This document shows, piece by piece, positions 32,060 to 40,173 of a stretch of 48,802 nt of DNA. Source of the stretch: Actinomycetes bacterium (GTDB lineage Bacteria > Actinomycetota > Thermoleophilia > Solirubrobacterales > Solirubrobacteraceae); contig JAKAED010000010.1 of the NCBI GenBank assembly GCA_021820105.1, positions 1-48,802 on the forward strand, read 5' to 3'. Under the pieces are notes generated by a model. That model saw nothing but the letters and a program-made list of their open reading frames with translations, had not been told where the DNA came from and did no database searches. Made by a program: the position numbers and the translations under genes. Each line of letters opens with the position of its first letter. The stretch's first letter is position 1.

Positions 32060-32065
32060 TAGCTT
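32060..32065 (+). promoter_or_regulatory. -10-like TAGCTT of glycosyltransferase gene
   Basis: TAGCTT ends 7 nt before the ATG at 32073. This identifies that ATG, not the frame opening at 31992, as the start. Confidence 0.5.
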
Positions 32066-32072
32066 GACGCGG

Positions 32073-33749
32073 ATGCGCCGCCCCGTTACCGCGTCTGGAA
32101 GCGTGCCCCAGCAACAGCACCCTTTGCCCGTCGAGGCTCCGGCAGGCTTCAACGCCGACCTGCTGCTGATCGCGCTCGCCGGCGCCGTCGGCGCCACTCT
32201 GGCTGCGATCGACCTCGCCTCCCGGAGCCTCTGGCTGGATGAGGGTTCGACCTTCGCAATCTCCTCCCAGCACGGATCCGCGCTATGGCACGCGATCGCG
32301 CACGACGGCGGCAACATGCTCATCTATTACCTGCTGACGCATCTGCTGATCGGCTGGTTCGGCGACGCCTCCTGGGTGCTGCGGCTGCCGTCCGTGCTGG
32401 CCACTGCCGCCACCGGCGGGCTCACGGTGGCGATCGCGCTGCGGCTGTTTCCGAGTAACCGGCGTCTTGCGCTCGCGGCCGGACTGCTCGCGGTGGTGAG
32501 CCTGCCGCTCGTGTTCTGGGGGCAGGACGCCCGCGGCTACGCGTGGCTGGTGACGCTTGATGCCGCCTCCTTCCTCGCGCTGCTTGCGATTCTGCAGACG
32601 CCGTCAGGCCGACCGGTGGGACGTGGCCAGGTCATCGCTTACGTGCTCACGACCGCCGCAGCGCTCTACGTCGGGTTTGATGCGGCACTCCTGATCCCGG
32701 CGCAGCTGATCCTGCTGACCGTCTACAGGGGGCATGGGAGGCTGGTGATCACGAGCCTCGTGGGCGCGCTGCTGCTCTGCGTGCCGCTTGTGGTGCTGGC
32801 GCTGGAGCGCGGCACCGGCCAGCTGTTCTGGGTGCCTCCGCTGAGCCCATCGGTTGCCGGCAAGGCGGTGGTGATCCTGCTCTCGGCGGCGATGCCACCC
32901 AACTTCCATGCCACATCGACGACGGTCGTGACCGTGCTGGTCTCGGCCCTCATCTCCCTGGCAGCGGTGGCGCTCGGTGTGCGGGCGGCGCTGGCTCGCA
33001 CTGAGCGCCTTGGTTCGCCGGCACCGTCCAGCTCGGTGCCGTCCCGTTCCGTCCGGTTCGTGCTCTGCTGGCTGCTGGTTCCCTCTGGACTGGCGCTGCT
33101 CGCCTACGCGGTGGGCGAGCCGGTTGAGCTCGCACGAGTCGTGATTCTGGCGCTGCCGCCCCTGGCCCTGCTGACCGCATGGCTCCTGTTGGGTGCCGGC
33201 GTACAGCCTCGTGCCGGCGTACAGCCTCGTGCCGGCGTACCGCCTCGTGTCGGCGTTGCCGCCGTCACCCTGCTGCTGGCGCTGCGCCTGCTGCAGATCG
33301 TTCCGAGCTACGGTCTGTCGCCGGAGCCCTGGAGGGGCGTCACGGCTCAGGTTCTGCGAGCTACCCCGGCCGATACGCGCGCCTGCATCGCCTTCTATCC
33401 GCAGGATGGTCGCGAACCGTTTGACTACTACCTGCGTTCGCTCAAAGCTGACGCCCACGTCTCGAATCTGGTTCCGGTGCTGCCGGCGCTGCCCTGGAGC
33501 CAGGTGCGACCCTACGTTGAGGAGTACTCGGGGTTGACCAGCTCCGCGGGATCACGGATCGCCACGCGATGCCCCCGCCTCTGGCTGATCTCAAGCCACG
33601 CCGGCCAGCGCAACGGGACGCGAGCGTCTGCGGCCAACTACCGCCGCTACCAGCACCTGCAGGAGGTTCTCTCCGGACACTACCCGCACAGCAGCACTAG
33701 CACGTTCGGTTGGGCGTCGAAGATCGAGGTGACGCTCTTTGAGCGGTGA
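32073..33749 (+). CDS. GT-C fold membrane glycosyltransferase (ArnT/PMT-like)
   Basis: A 558-residue membrane protein with about 10 to 12 helices, resembling GT39/GT83 glycosyltransferases that use polyprenyl-phosphate sugars. After the first helix comes SLWLDEGSTFAISS, where the acidic pair near residue 50 corresponds to the catalytic loop of the family. HDGGNMLIYYLLTHLL and GDASWVLRLPSVL then follow in family order. A 200-residue C-terminal extracytoplasmic domain starts after the last helices. Between two late helices lies a perfect tandem of AGVQPR units. The start at 32073 is chosen from the TAGCTT box. It converges with the mannosyltransferase-like gene at 33761, with a hairpin at the junction. 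The sugar acceptor is unknown. Confidence 0.75.
   Translation: MRRPVTASGSVPQQQHPLPVEAPAGFNADLLLIALAGAVGATLAAIDLASRSLWLDEGSTFAISSQHGSALWHAIAHDGGNMLIYYLLTHLLIGWFGDASWVLRLPSVLATAATGGLTVAIALRLFPSNRRLALAAGLLAVVSLPLVFWGQDARGYAWLVTLDAASFLALLAILQTPSGRPVGRGQVIAYVLTTAAALYVGFDAALLIPAQLILLTVYRGHGRLVITSLVGALLLCVPLVVLALERGTGQLFWVPPLSPSVAGKAVVILLSAAMPPNFHATSTTVVTVLVSALISLAAVALGVRAALARTERLGSPAPSSSVPSRSVRFVLCWLLVPSGLALLAYAVGEPVELARVVILALPPLALLTAWLLLGAGVQPRAGVQPRAGVPPRVGVAAVTLLLALRLLQIVPSYGLSPEPWRGVTAQVLRATPADTRACIAFYPQDGREPFDYYLRSLKADAHVSNLVPVLPALPWSQVRPYVEEYSGLTSSAGSRIATRCPRLWLISSHAGQRNGTRASAANYRRYQHLQEVLSGHYPHSSTSTFGWASKIEVTLFER
33193..33264 (+). repeat. 18-bp tandem repeat encoding AGVQPR
   Basis: Three copies of GTGCCGGCGTACAGCCTC (the third has one change, A to C) start at 33193, 33211 and 33229, and a degraded fourth starts at 33247. 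Each encodes six residues in frame (A-G-V-Q-P-R). DNA-level identity points to recent slippage. Confidence 0.85.
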
Positions 33750-33760
33750 GTCGCTCACCG
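33744..33760. terminator. Hairpin at junction of convergent membrane genes
   Basis: CGGTGAG and CTCACCG form 7-bp arms with a TCG loop. The left arm contains the TGA stop of the rightward gene; the right arm touches the stop of the leftward gene. Candidate bidirectional terminator without a T tract. Confidence 0.4.
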
Positions 33761-35020
33761 TTAGGGACGCAACCAGAGCCCGACGTAGGTGATCGGCGTG
33801 ATCACGACGGTCGTCGTGATCATCCAACCCAGCGCCCGCCGGTAACCGCGACCGCTGAGCGCCGCTCCCACGGCGAGCACCACCGGGAAGGTGACCACCA
33901 GCATCCGCGGATTCGGTGGCGTACGTGAGGACGTGAGCGCAAGCAGCGCAACGCACAGGGTCCAAACCCAGGCCGTCACAGGGATCCGCGCGCGGTTGTC
34001 CCACATCAACTTCAGTCCCCAGAAGAGGAAGGCCGTACCGGCCAGTGCAAGGATCCCGTTCAGGTCGATGCCGGCCGGTCCATGCGTGCCGCCAGAGATG
34101 AACAGCTGTTGGATGATCGAGAAGAACACGTGTGGGACCGCGAACGGGGTCGAGGACTCAGACCACTCCACATGCTGGGCTGTGTAATCGGCCAACGGTG
34201 AGCCCGTCCAGAACCAGAGGAAGATGGCGAAGCAGGCGGCGCCAAGCGGGGACAGCAGCGGCGCCAGCAGCGCTCGCCGAGCCTCAGGGTCTCGCCATCC
34301 GCGCTCACGCAGCTCAAGCCCGGCCGCGACCGCACAGACCGGTATCGCGGATAGCGCCACGGGAGCAACTGCGGTCGCGGCACCCGCGCACAGGCCCGCC
34401 CAGGCCCAGCGTCGCCGCCTGAGGAGGATCAGGCAGGACGCGATCAGGGTCAGCGTCAGGCTCTCCGTGTAGACCATCGAAAACACCACCGTGCCCGGGA
34501 AGAAGCACCAGAGCAGGATCGCTCGCCTGGCCCGCTCCGGTCCCCACCACGCTTCGGCCAGCTGCGCAATCAGCACCGTCGCAATCGCGCCGAAGATCAG
34601 GGACAGGGCCAGGCCGGCGCCGAGGTTGCCAATCTGCGTCACCTGCGCCAGCGCCCACATCAGCATCGGGTACAGCGGCATGAAACCAAGCGTCTGGTAG
34701 TCACCTGCGTGGTGATAGACGCGATGGTCATACCCATGCGCGGCGGTCAGCAGGTACCACTTGCCGTCCCAGTTTGAAAGCTCGCTGCCCAGCGTCGGGT
34801 GCGCGACCGTGCTCGCACTCAGGCTGTTCAACCCCGTGTGGGACCCGAACGCCCCGATCACGAGCATCTCCACGACCGCGAGCAGCAGATACAGCAGCCG
34901 CGAGGCGAGGTAGACATACAGCGTGTAGCGCAGCCGCGAGGTCCCCGCCAGGCTGGCTCTGATGGCTGCCACGCTCCAGCGGCGCGCCTGGACAGGATGC
35001 GCCTCCGGAAGCGTCGTCAC
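33761..35020 (-). CDS. Membrane mannosyltransferase-like protein (PIG-V type)
   Basis: A 419-residue membrane protein with about 9 to 10 helices. The loop after the first helix has ELSNWDGKWYLLTAAHGYDH (about 79-98). Its WDxxWY and AxxGY pattern is typical of PIG-V-like GT-C mannosyltransferases, followed by GFMPLYPMLMWALAQ with the conserved FxPLYP. The protein probably transfers mannose from a lipid-phosphate donor outside the membrane. The GTG at 35020 is supported by a minus-strand TAGAAT ending 7 nt upstream. It is divergent from the acyl-CoA carboxylase alpha gene, 35 bp between starts. Confidence 0.8.
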   Translation of the reverse strand: MTTLPEAHPVQARRWSVAAIRASLAGTSRLRYTLYVYLASRLLYLLLAVVEMLVIGAFGSHTGLNSLSASTVAHPTLGSELSNWDGKWYLLTAAHGYDHRVYHHAGDYQTLGFMPLYPMLMWALAQVTQIGNLGAGLALSLIFGAIATVLIAQLAEAWWGPERARRAILLWCFFPGTVVFSMVYTESLTLTLIASCLILLRRRRWAWAGLCAGAATAVAPVALSAIPVCAVAAGLELRERGWRDPEARRALLAPLLSPLGAACFAIFLWFWTGSPLADYTAQHVEWSESSTPFAVPHVFFSIIQQLFISGGTHGPAGIDLNGILALAGTAFLFWGLKLMWDNRARIPVTAWVWTLCVALLALTSSRTPPNPRMLVVTFPVVLAVGAALSGRGYRRALGWMITTTVVITPITYVGLWLRP

Positions 35021-35027
35021 GCCCGGA

Positions 35028-35033
35028 ATTCTA
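35028..35033 (-). promoter_or_regulatory. -10-like TAGAAT of mannosyltransferase-like gene
   Basis: TAGAAT on the minus strand ends 7 nt before the GTG at 35020, the leaderless spacing. Confidence 0.5.
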
Positions 35034-35039
35034 GGGCGG

Positions 35040-35045
35040 TAAAGT
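35040..35045 (+). promoter_or_regulatory. -10-like TAAAGT of carboxylase alpha gene
   Basis: TAAAGT ends 10 nt before the ATG at 35056. It lies 6 bp from the opposing TAGAAT, so the two promoters overlap back to back. Confidence 0.5.
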
Positions 35046-35055
35046 CGGCCACCAC

Positions 35056-36846
35056 ATGTTCACGAAGGTTCTGGTTGCTAATCGTGGTGAGATTGCCGTG
35101 CGGGTGATCAGAGCCTGTGAGGAGCTCGGGGTTGGCACGGTCGCTGTGTATTCCGAGCTTGACCGCGATGCGCTGCATGTGCGGCGGGCTGATGAGGCAT
35201 ATCTGTTGGGGCCTGGACCGGCCGCGGAGTCCTATCTGAACGTTGCGAAGCTGATCGAGGTGATCAGGGCTTCGGGGGCTGATGCGGTGCATCCGGGCTA
35301 CGGGTTCTTGGCTGAGAACGCCGGGTTTGCGGCGCGCTTGGAGGAGATCGGCGTGACGTTCATCGGTCCGTCGGCGGCGGCGATTGAGGCGATGGGGTCG
35401 AAGACCCGTGCGCGCGAGTTGATGGCGGCGGCCGGTGTTCCGATCGTGCCGGGAACGACCGAGCCGGTCGAGACGGTTGAGGATGCTCGGCGGATCATCG
35501 CTGCACAGATCGGCTATCCGGTGGCGGTGAAGGCTGCCGGTGGTGGTGGCGGCAAGGGGTTCAGGGTCGCGCTCACCGAGGCTGAGCTTCAGGATGCCTT
35601 TGAGGGGGCGGCCAGGGAGGGTGAGAAGTTCTTTGGCGACGCGACGGTCTATCTGGAGCGTTACCTCCCCGATCCGCGCCATGTCGAGGTTCAGATCCTT
35701 GCTGACAAGCACGGCAACGTGATCCATCTGGGTGAACGCGATTGTTCGTTGCAGCGCCGGCATCAGAAGCTGATCGAGGAGGCTCCAGCTCCGGCGGTTG
35801 AGCGGATCCCCGGGCTGCGGGAGCGGATCGGGAAGATCGGGACCGACGCGGCGGCGGCGGTCGGCTACGCGGGGGCCGGAACGATCGAGGGGTTGTTGCA
35901 GGACGGCGAGTACTTCTTCCTGGAGATGAACACACGGGTGCAGGTTGAGCACTGTGTGACGGAGATGGTGACCGGGGTGGACATTGTCAAGGAGGGGATC
36001 CGGGTCGCGGCCGGGGAGCCGCTCTCAATCCGCCAGGAGGACGTTGTGTTGCGGGGGCACGCGATCGAGTGCCGGATCAACGCGGAGGACGCATCCCGCA
36101 ATTTCGCGCCCGCCCCGGGTGCGATCACCAACTACCGTGAGCCGTCCGGCCCCGGGGTCAGGGTTGATTCAGGGGTCGGTCCCGGTTCTGAGGTGAGCCC
36201 GATGTATGACCCGATGGTCGGCAAGCTGATCGTGTGGGACTCAGACCGCGAGCAGGCCACGCGCCGGATGGTAAGGGCTTTGCGGGAGTTTGAGATCGGC
36301 GGGCTGAAGACGCTCCTGCCCTTCCACGAGGCGATCCTGCAGACCGAGCAGTGGGCGAGCGCTGAGACCTGTCGTGATCTGATCGAGGATCGTGAGTGGC
36401 TGAAGTCGCTTGCCTTCCCAAGGATCGACCCGGTCGCCGCCGACGGTGAGCAGAGGCTCGAACTTGAGTACACGGTTGAGGTATCAGGCAAGCGGTTTGA
36501 TGTCAGGGTCATAGGCGAGCCCGCCGCTGCTGGTCCGCTGACCAGCAGCGGCGCCACGCCTCCTGCCGGCGCCCGTCCAGCGCCGCGGCGAGGGTCTCGT
36601 GCGCGTCAGAGCACAAACGGTCACAGCGGTGACACGCTCACCTCACCCCTGCAGGGCACCGTCTTCAGGGTCGCGGTCGAGCCCGGACAGACGGTGGATG
36701 AGGGAGCCCTGGTCTGCGTGATTGAGGCGATGAAGATGGAGAACGAAATCACCGCTCACAAAGCTGGGGTCGTGGTCGAGCTCGGCGTCAGCGTCGGCGC
36801 AGCGGTATCCATCGGCGATACGCTCGCGATCATCTCGGCTGAGTAG
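35056..36846 (+). CDS. Acyl-CoA carboxylase alpha chain (biotin carboxylase plus BCCP)
   Basis: A 596-residue biotin-dependent carboxylase alpha subunit. Residues 1-450 are biotin carboxylase: FTKVLVANRGEIAVRVIRA, HPGYGFLAENAGFA, the ATP-grasp loop KAAGGGGGKGFRVA (about 158-171), HLGERDCSLQRRHQK and EMNTRVQVEHCVTE. A Pro/Ala/Arg-rich linker (about 490-525) leads to a C-terminal biotinyl domain with CVIEAMKMENE, biotinylated at Lys560. It carboxylates its own biotin and passes CO2 to a carboxyltransferase such as the one at 22187. The start is supported by TAAAGT upstream. The MBL-fold gene follows after 3 nt. Confidence 0.94.
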   Translation: MFTKVLVANRGEIAVRVIRACEELGVGTVAVYSELDRDALHVRRADEAYLLGPGPAAESYLNVAKLIEVIRASGADAVHPGYGFLAENAGFAARLEEIGVTFIGPSAAAIEAMGSKTRARELMAAAGVPIVPGTTEPVETVEDARRIIAAQIGYPVAVKAAGGGGGKGFRVALTEAELQDAFEGAAREGEKFFGDATVYLERYLPDPRHVEVQILADKHGNVIHLGERDCSLQRRHQKLIEEAPAPAVERIPGLRERIGKIGTDAAAAVGYAGAGTIEGLLQDGEYFFLEMNTRVQVEHCVTEMVTGVDIVKEGIRVAAGEPLSIRQEDVVLRGHAIECRINAEDASRNFAPAPGAITNYREPSGPGVRVDSGVGPGSEVSPMYDPMVGKLIVWDSDREQATRRMVRALREFEIGGLKTLLPFHEAILQTEQWASAETCRDLIEDREWLKSLAFPRIDPVAADGEQRLELEYTVEVSGKRFDVRVIGEPAAAGPLTSSGATPPAGARPAPRRGSRARQSTNGHSGDTLTSPLQGTVFRVAVEPGQTVDEGALVCVIEAMKMENEITAHKAGVVVELGVSVGAAVSIGDTLAIISAE

Positions 36847-36849
36847 GCG

Positions 36850-37647
36850 GTGGCGATGCGTGCGCTGGCGGTACACGAGGACGTGATCGTGGTGGTTTCG
36901 GGTGTCTGGCAGACGACATGCACCGCCGTGCGGCGTGGCGATGAGGGCTTTGTGATCGACTCACCGATCCTGCCGGAGGAGCTTGATGCGCTGCCGTCGC
37001 TGTTCGAGCAGGCGGCCTTTCCCGTCAGCGGTCTGCTGGCGACGCACGGGGACTGGGACCATGTGTTGGCAAAGCTGGCCTTCCCGGAAGCCGCGCTTGG
37101 GGTTGGCGAGGCGACCGCTGCGCGGCTGGCAGCGGAGCTTGGCGAGCCGCAGCGGCGCCTGCGAGAGTTCGATGCTGAGTGGTACGTGGCGGGTCGTAGG
37201 CCACTCGCGCTGACCGACTATCAGGCGCTGCCGGTCCCGGGGCGGATCTCCATCGGCTCCGAATCAGCGGCCGAGCTCGAGGTCCACCCTGCAGACGGCC
37301 ACACCCGTGACGGGGTGGCGTTCTGGGTGCCGTGGGCCGAGGTTCTGATCTGCGGTGACTACCTGTCACCGGTGGAGATCCCGATGATCTCGAGCGAGAG
37401 CGGTGGCTCGTTGGCTGCCTACCGGGAGACGCTGTTTCGCCTCTCCCCTCTGGTGAATCGCGCGGCCACGGTGATTCCCGGACACGGCGAGCCGCTCACC
37501 GCTCAGCGGGCGCTCGAGATCCTCGCGGAGGACTTGGCCTACCTGGACGCCCTTGGCACCGGTGGCGAGGTCATGCTGCCGGAGGGCCGCCGGACTGCCA
37601 CCCAGAAGCAGATCCACCAGCGTAACCTCACCTCAGTGTCCCTCTAG
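36850..37647 (+). CDS. MBL-fold hydrolase-like protein with altered metal motif
   Basis: A 265-residue metallo-beta-lactamase fold protein. The metal motif at residues 66-71 reads HGDWDH, so the second His of the usual HxHxDH is Asp68. The other ligands are present: His151 in ADGHTRDG, Asp170 in LICGDYL and His212 in IPGHGEPL. This could alter metal affinity or specificity; members of this superfamily are hydrolases or thioesterases. The GTG at 36850, 3 nt after the carboxylase alpha stop, was taken as start; the ATG at 36856 is equally plausible. The tight spacing implies cotranscription with the carboxylase. The last 15 nt overlap the convergent YczE-like gene. Confidence 0.8.
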   Translation: MAMRALAVHEDVIVVVSGVWQTTCTAVRRGDEGFVIDSPILPEELDALPSLFEQAAFPVSGLLATHGDWDHVLAKLAFPEAALGVGEATAARLAAELGEPQRRLREFDAEWYVAGRRPLALTDYQALPVPGRISIGSESAAELEVHPADGHTRDGVAFWVPWAEVLICGDYLSPVEIPMISSESGGSLAAYRETLFRLSPLVNRAATVIPGHGEPLTAQRALEILAEDLAYLDALGTGGEVMLPEGRRTATQKQIHQRNLTSVSL

Positions 37648-38256
37648 GACCTCCGTCTCCGGGACCTGGCCGGAGATCGCGAAGCGTGGGACGAACACGT
37701 GCGCGAGCGGACCAATGCACAGCGCGTAGATGACGGTGCCGATGCCGACATCCCCGCCCAGCGCCCAGCCGACCGCAAAGACCGTCAGCTCGATTGCGGT
37801 GCGAACCACCCGGATTGGATGGCCACGAGCCGCCCAGCCCATCATCAGGCCGTCACGCGGCCCCGGCCCCAGGCCCGCACCGATGTAGGCGCCGGTGGCA
37901 ATTCCGTTCAGGAACACGCCTCCGAGCATCAGCATCCACCTGAGCAGCAGTGAATGCGGCGTGTGGAAGAGAGCCAGCATCGCGTCGATGACGAGGCCCA
38001 CGACCACGGCGTTGCTGAGCGTGCCCAGTCCGGGGCGCTGGCGCAGCGGTATCCACAGCATCAGCACCGCGCCGCTCACGATCAGCGCCCAGGTTCCGAC
38101 GCCAAGCCCGAGCCGACGGGAGAGCCCCTGGTGGAATACGTCCCACGGATCGACACCCAGAGCGCCCAGCAGCAGCATCGACGCGCTCAGGCCAAACAGC
38201 AGCAGCCCGAGGTAGAGCTGCAGCAGTCTGCGGGCTCGCGGCGGCTGTGGGATCAG
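37633..38256 (-). CDS. YczE/YitT-like membrane protein with non-standard start
   Basis: A membrane protein of about 207 residues with roughly five helices, resembling the YczE/YyaS family. The family's opening segment is present: RRLLQLYLGLLLFGLSAS, then LGALGVDPWDVFHQGLS, with GPGPRDGLMMG as the later signature. The first in-frame ATG (38178) lies after the first half-helix, so it would remove conserved residues. Upstream, back to the in-frame stop about 45 nt before, there is no ATG, GTG or TTG. The CTG at 38256 is the best candidate and was used here. The gene begins 17 nt after the HAD hydrolase stop, so it is probably expressed with it by coupling. Function is unknown. Confidence 0.65.
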   Translation of the reverse strand: MIPQPPRARRLLQLYLGLLLFGLSASMLLLGALGVDPWDVFHQGLSRRLGLGVGTWALIVSGAVLMLWIPLRQRPGLGTLSNAVVVGLVIDAMLALFHTPHSLLLRWMLMLGGVFLNGIATGAYIGAGLGPGPRDGLMMGWAARGHPIRVVRTAIELTVFAVGWALGGDVGIGTVIYALCIGPLAHVFVPRFAISGQVPETEVLEGH

Positions 38257-38272
38257 CGCGATGAGGGACCCG

Positions 38273-38953
38273 CTAAGCGACGTCTATCAGCTTGGCGGCT
38301 TCCTTGAGCGTCCGGACCTCAGCGTCCGGCTTCTTCTGGTTCGCCTCGAGCGTCTCGCCGTGGCGGTTGACCCAGATCACAGGAATCTTCTTCTTGATGC
38401 AGGGCTCAACGTCGTGGTAGTAGCTGGCAGCGATGTGGACCCAGCCCTTTTTGCCGCCGATACGCCGCTCGCACTCCGTGAAATGCGCTGGGTCCGGCTT
38501 GTAGGAGCGGACCTGCTGGGCGGTCACCACCAGGTCGAAGTCAAGCGGGATGTGGCGCCTGGTCTGTCCGAGCAGTTTGTCGTCAACGTTCGATATCAGT
38601 CCGACGCTGTACTTCTTGGCGACCTTCTGGAGGACCGGGTTGGTCTCCTTGAAGGCCGGCCAGCGCTGTACCGAGTCCGGCAGGAAGCCGGCGCGTGACG
38701 GCTCCAGCTGCCAGCCCACGTCCTTCGCGATCTGCACTGCGGTGCGACGCAGTACCTCCGCGTAGAGCTCGTAGGAGCCAGCCTGAATCTGCTGCTGCAC
38801 CGAGTGGAACATTGGGACGATCTCAGCGGCATCAAGCGTGACGCCGTCCTGTGCGGCCTCGCGCACAAAGGCGTCAGCCGCGCCCGTCTCCCAGTCGATC
38901 AGGGTGCCGTAAACGTCGAACGTGACAAAGGTGATCTGCTTGGGAATGGCCAT
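38273..38953 (-). CDS. HAD-superfamily hydrolase (haloacid dehalogenase type II-like)
   Basis: A 226-residue HAD hydrolase. The nucleophile motif is FDVYGTLIDWETG with Asp13, motif II is ISNVDD (about 127-132), motif III has the Lys in RSYKPDPAHF, and motif IV is HIAASYYHDVEP. The cap helices and length fit the L-2-haloacid dehalogenase branch, which uses water to displace halide or phosphate from small acids. The actual substrate could be a phosphate ester. The ATG at 38953 lacks an obvious Shine-Dalgarno. It is divergent from sucC by 80 bp. Confidence 0.85.
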   Translation of the reverse strand: MAIPKQITFVTFDVYGTLIDWETGAADAFVREAAQDGVTLDAAEIVPMFHSVQQQIQAGSYELYAEVLRRTAVQIAKDVGWQLEPSRAGFLPDSVQRWPAFKETNPVLQKVAKKYSVGLISNVDDKLLGQTRRHIPLDFDLVVTAQQVRSYKPDPAHFTECERRIGGKKGWVHIAASYYHDVEPCIKKKIPVIWVNRHGETLEANQKKPDAEVRTLKEAAKLIDVA

Positions 38954-39019
38954 GGCTACGCCATGATGCCAGTTTTACGGGGATTTTGAGCCCACAGAGC
39001 GCTACGGCAGGCCTTCCAA

Positions 39020-39025
39020 TAGATT
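39020..39025 (+). promoter_or_regulatory. -10-like TAGATT of sucC
   Basis: TAGATT ends 8 nt before the ATG at 39034. It excludes the earlier frame opening at 38986. Confidence 0.55.
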
Positions 39026-39033
39026 GCAAGGCT

Positions 39034-40173
39034 ATGGACCTGCTCGAATATCAAGGGAAGTTGTTGTTCGCGCGGCATGGTGTCCCGGTTCCGGCCGGTA
39101 AACCGGCGCGGACGGTGGAGGAGGCGGTGGCGGCCGCTGAGGAGATCGGTTATCCGTGCGCGGTCAAGGCGCAGGTGCAGATCGGTGGTCGCGGGAAGCT
39201 CGGCGGTATCAAGATCGCCGCCAACCGGGACGAGGCACGGGAGCACGCTGAGGCGATCCTGGGCATGGACATCCGTGGCCTGACCGTTTATGAGCTGTGG
39301 ATCGAGGGTGCGTCTGAGATCGCGTCTGAGTACTACGCGTCGGTGGTGTTCGATCGTGGCGCCAAGGCGCCGTTGGTGATGCTCTCGACCAAGGGCGGCA
39401 TGGACATCGAGGCCGTGGCGGCCGAGGACCCGGGCGCGATCGCGCGGCTGCATGTGGATCCGCTGCTGGGGTTCCAGCCCTTCCATGGTCGCCGGCTTGC
39501 TTATGAGGCGGGCGTCGATGCGGATGTGGTGCGGCCGGTGGGAGAGATGCTCGCGAAGCTCTACAACGCCTTTGTCGCCGAGGAGGCGACGCTGGTTGAG
39601 GTCAACCCCCTGATCGTCACCCCGGAGCGGCAGGTGAAGGCTTTGGATGCGAAGGTCACGCTCGATAACAACTCGCTGTTTCGTCATCCGGAGAATGCGG
39701 AACTGCGTGATCTCTCGGCCGAGGATCCACAGGAGCGGATGGCGCACGACCGGGGCCTGACCTACGTGAAGCTCGACGGCAACATCGGCGTGCTCGGCAA
39801 CGGCGCCGGCCTGGTGATGTCGACCCTGGACGTGGTCAAGGGAGCGGGCGGCGAGCCCGCGAACTTCCTGGACGCGGGCGGCGGCTCGAAGTCTGACGCG
39901 ATCGTCTCGGCGGTTGAGGTGATCCTGTCTGACGCCAAGGTCAAGGCGGTGCTGTTCAACATCTTCGGTGGGATCACTCGCTGCGATGAGGTCGCGCGTG
40001 GGCTGATTGAGGCGTTTGAGATCGTCAAGCCCAAGGTGCCGTTCGTTGTGCGGTTGGACGGGACCAACGACAAGGAGGGCCGAGCGCTGCTGGCCGACGC
40101 GAACCTGCCTGGTGTGTACACCGAGGCGACCATGGACGGGGCGGCCGCGAAAGTCGTGGAGCTGGTGGCATGA
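39034..40173 (+). CDS. sucC: Succinyl-CoA synthetase beta subunit
   Basis: A 379-residue ATP-grasp subunit of succinyl-CoA ligase, which makes ATP or GTP from succinyl-CoA in the citric acid cycle. It starts [20 protein letters not shown] and has [12 protein letters not shown] (about 48-59), [19 protein letters not shown] and the C-terminal [15 protein letters not shown], which grips the phosphohistidine loop of the alpha subunit. Length is typical. The start is confirmed by TAGATT 8 nt upstream. The stop overlaps the sucD ATG (ATGA at 40170-40173). Confidence 0.96.
   Translation: MDLLEYQGKLLFARHGVPVPAGKPARTVEEAVAAAEEIGYPCAVKAQVQIGGRGKLGGIKIAANRDEAREHAEAILGMDIRGLTVYELWIEGASEIASEYYASVVFDRGAKAPLVMLSTKGGMDIEAVAAEDPGAIARLHVDPLLGFQPFHGRRLAYEAGVDADVVRPVGEMLAKLYNAFVAEEATLVEVNPLIVTPERQVKALDAKVTLDNNSLFRHPENAELRDLSAEDPQERMAHDRGLTYVKLDGNIGVLGNGAGLVMSTLDVVKGAGGEPANFLDAGGGSKSDAIVSAVEVILSDAKVKAVLFNIFGGITRCDEVARGLIEAFEIVKPKVPFVVRLDGTNDKEGRALLADANLPGVYTEATMDGAAAKVVELVA

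Noticed and set aside
33193-33264. Possible CRISPR or regulatory repeat
   Set aside because: Units are contiguous without spacers, keep the reading frame and encode AGVQPR, so it is a coding tandem repeat.
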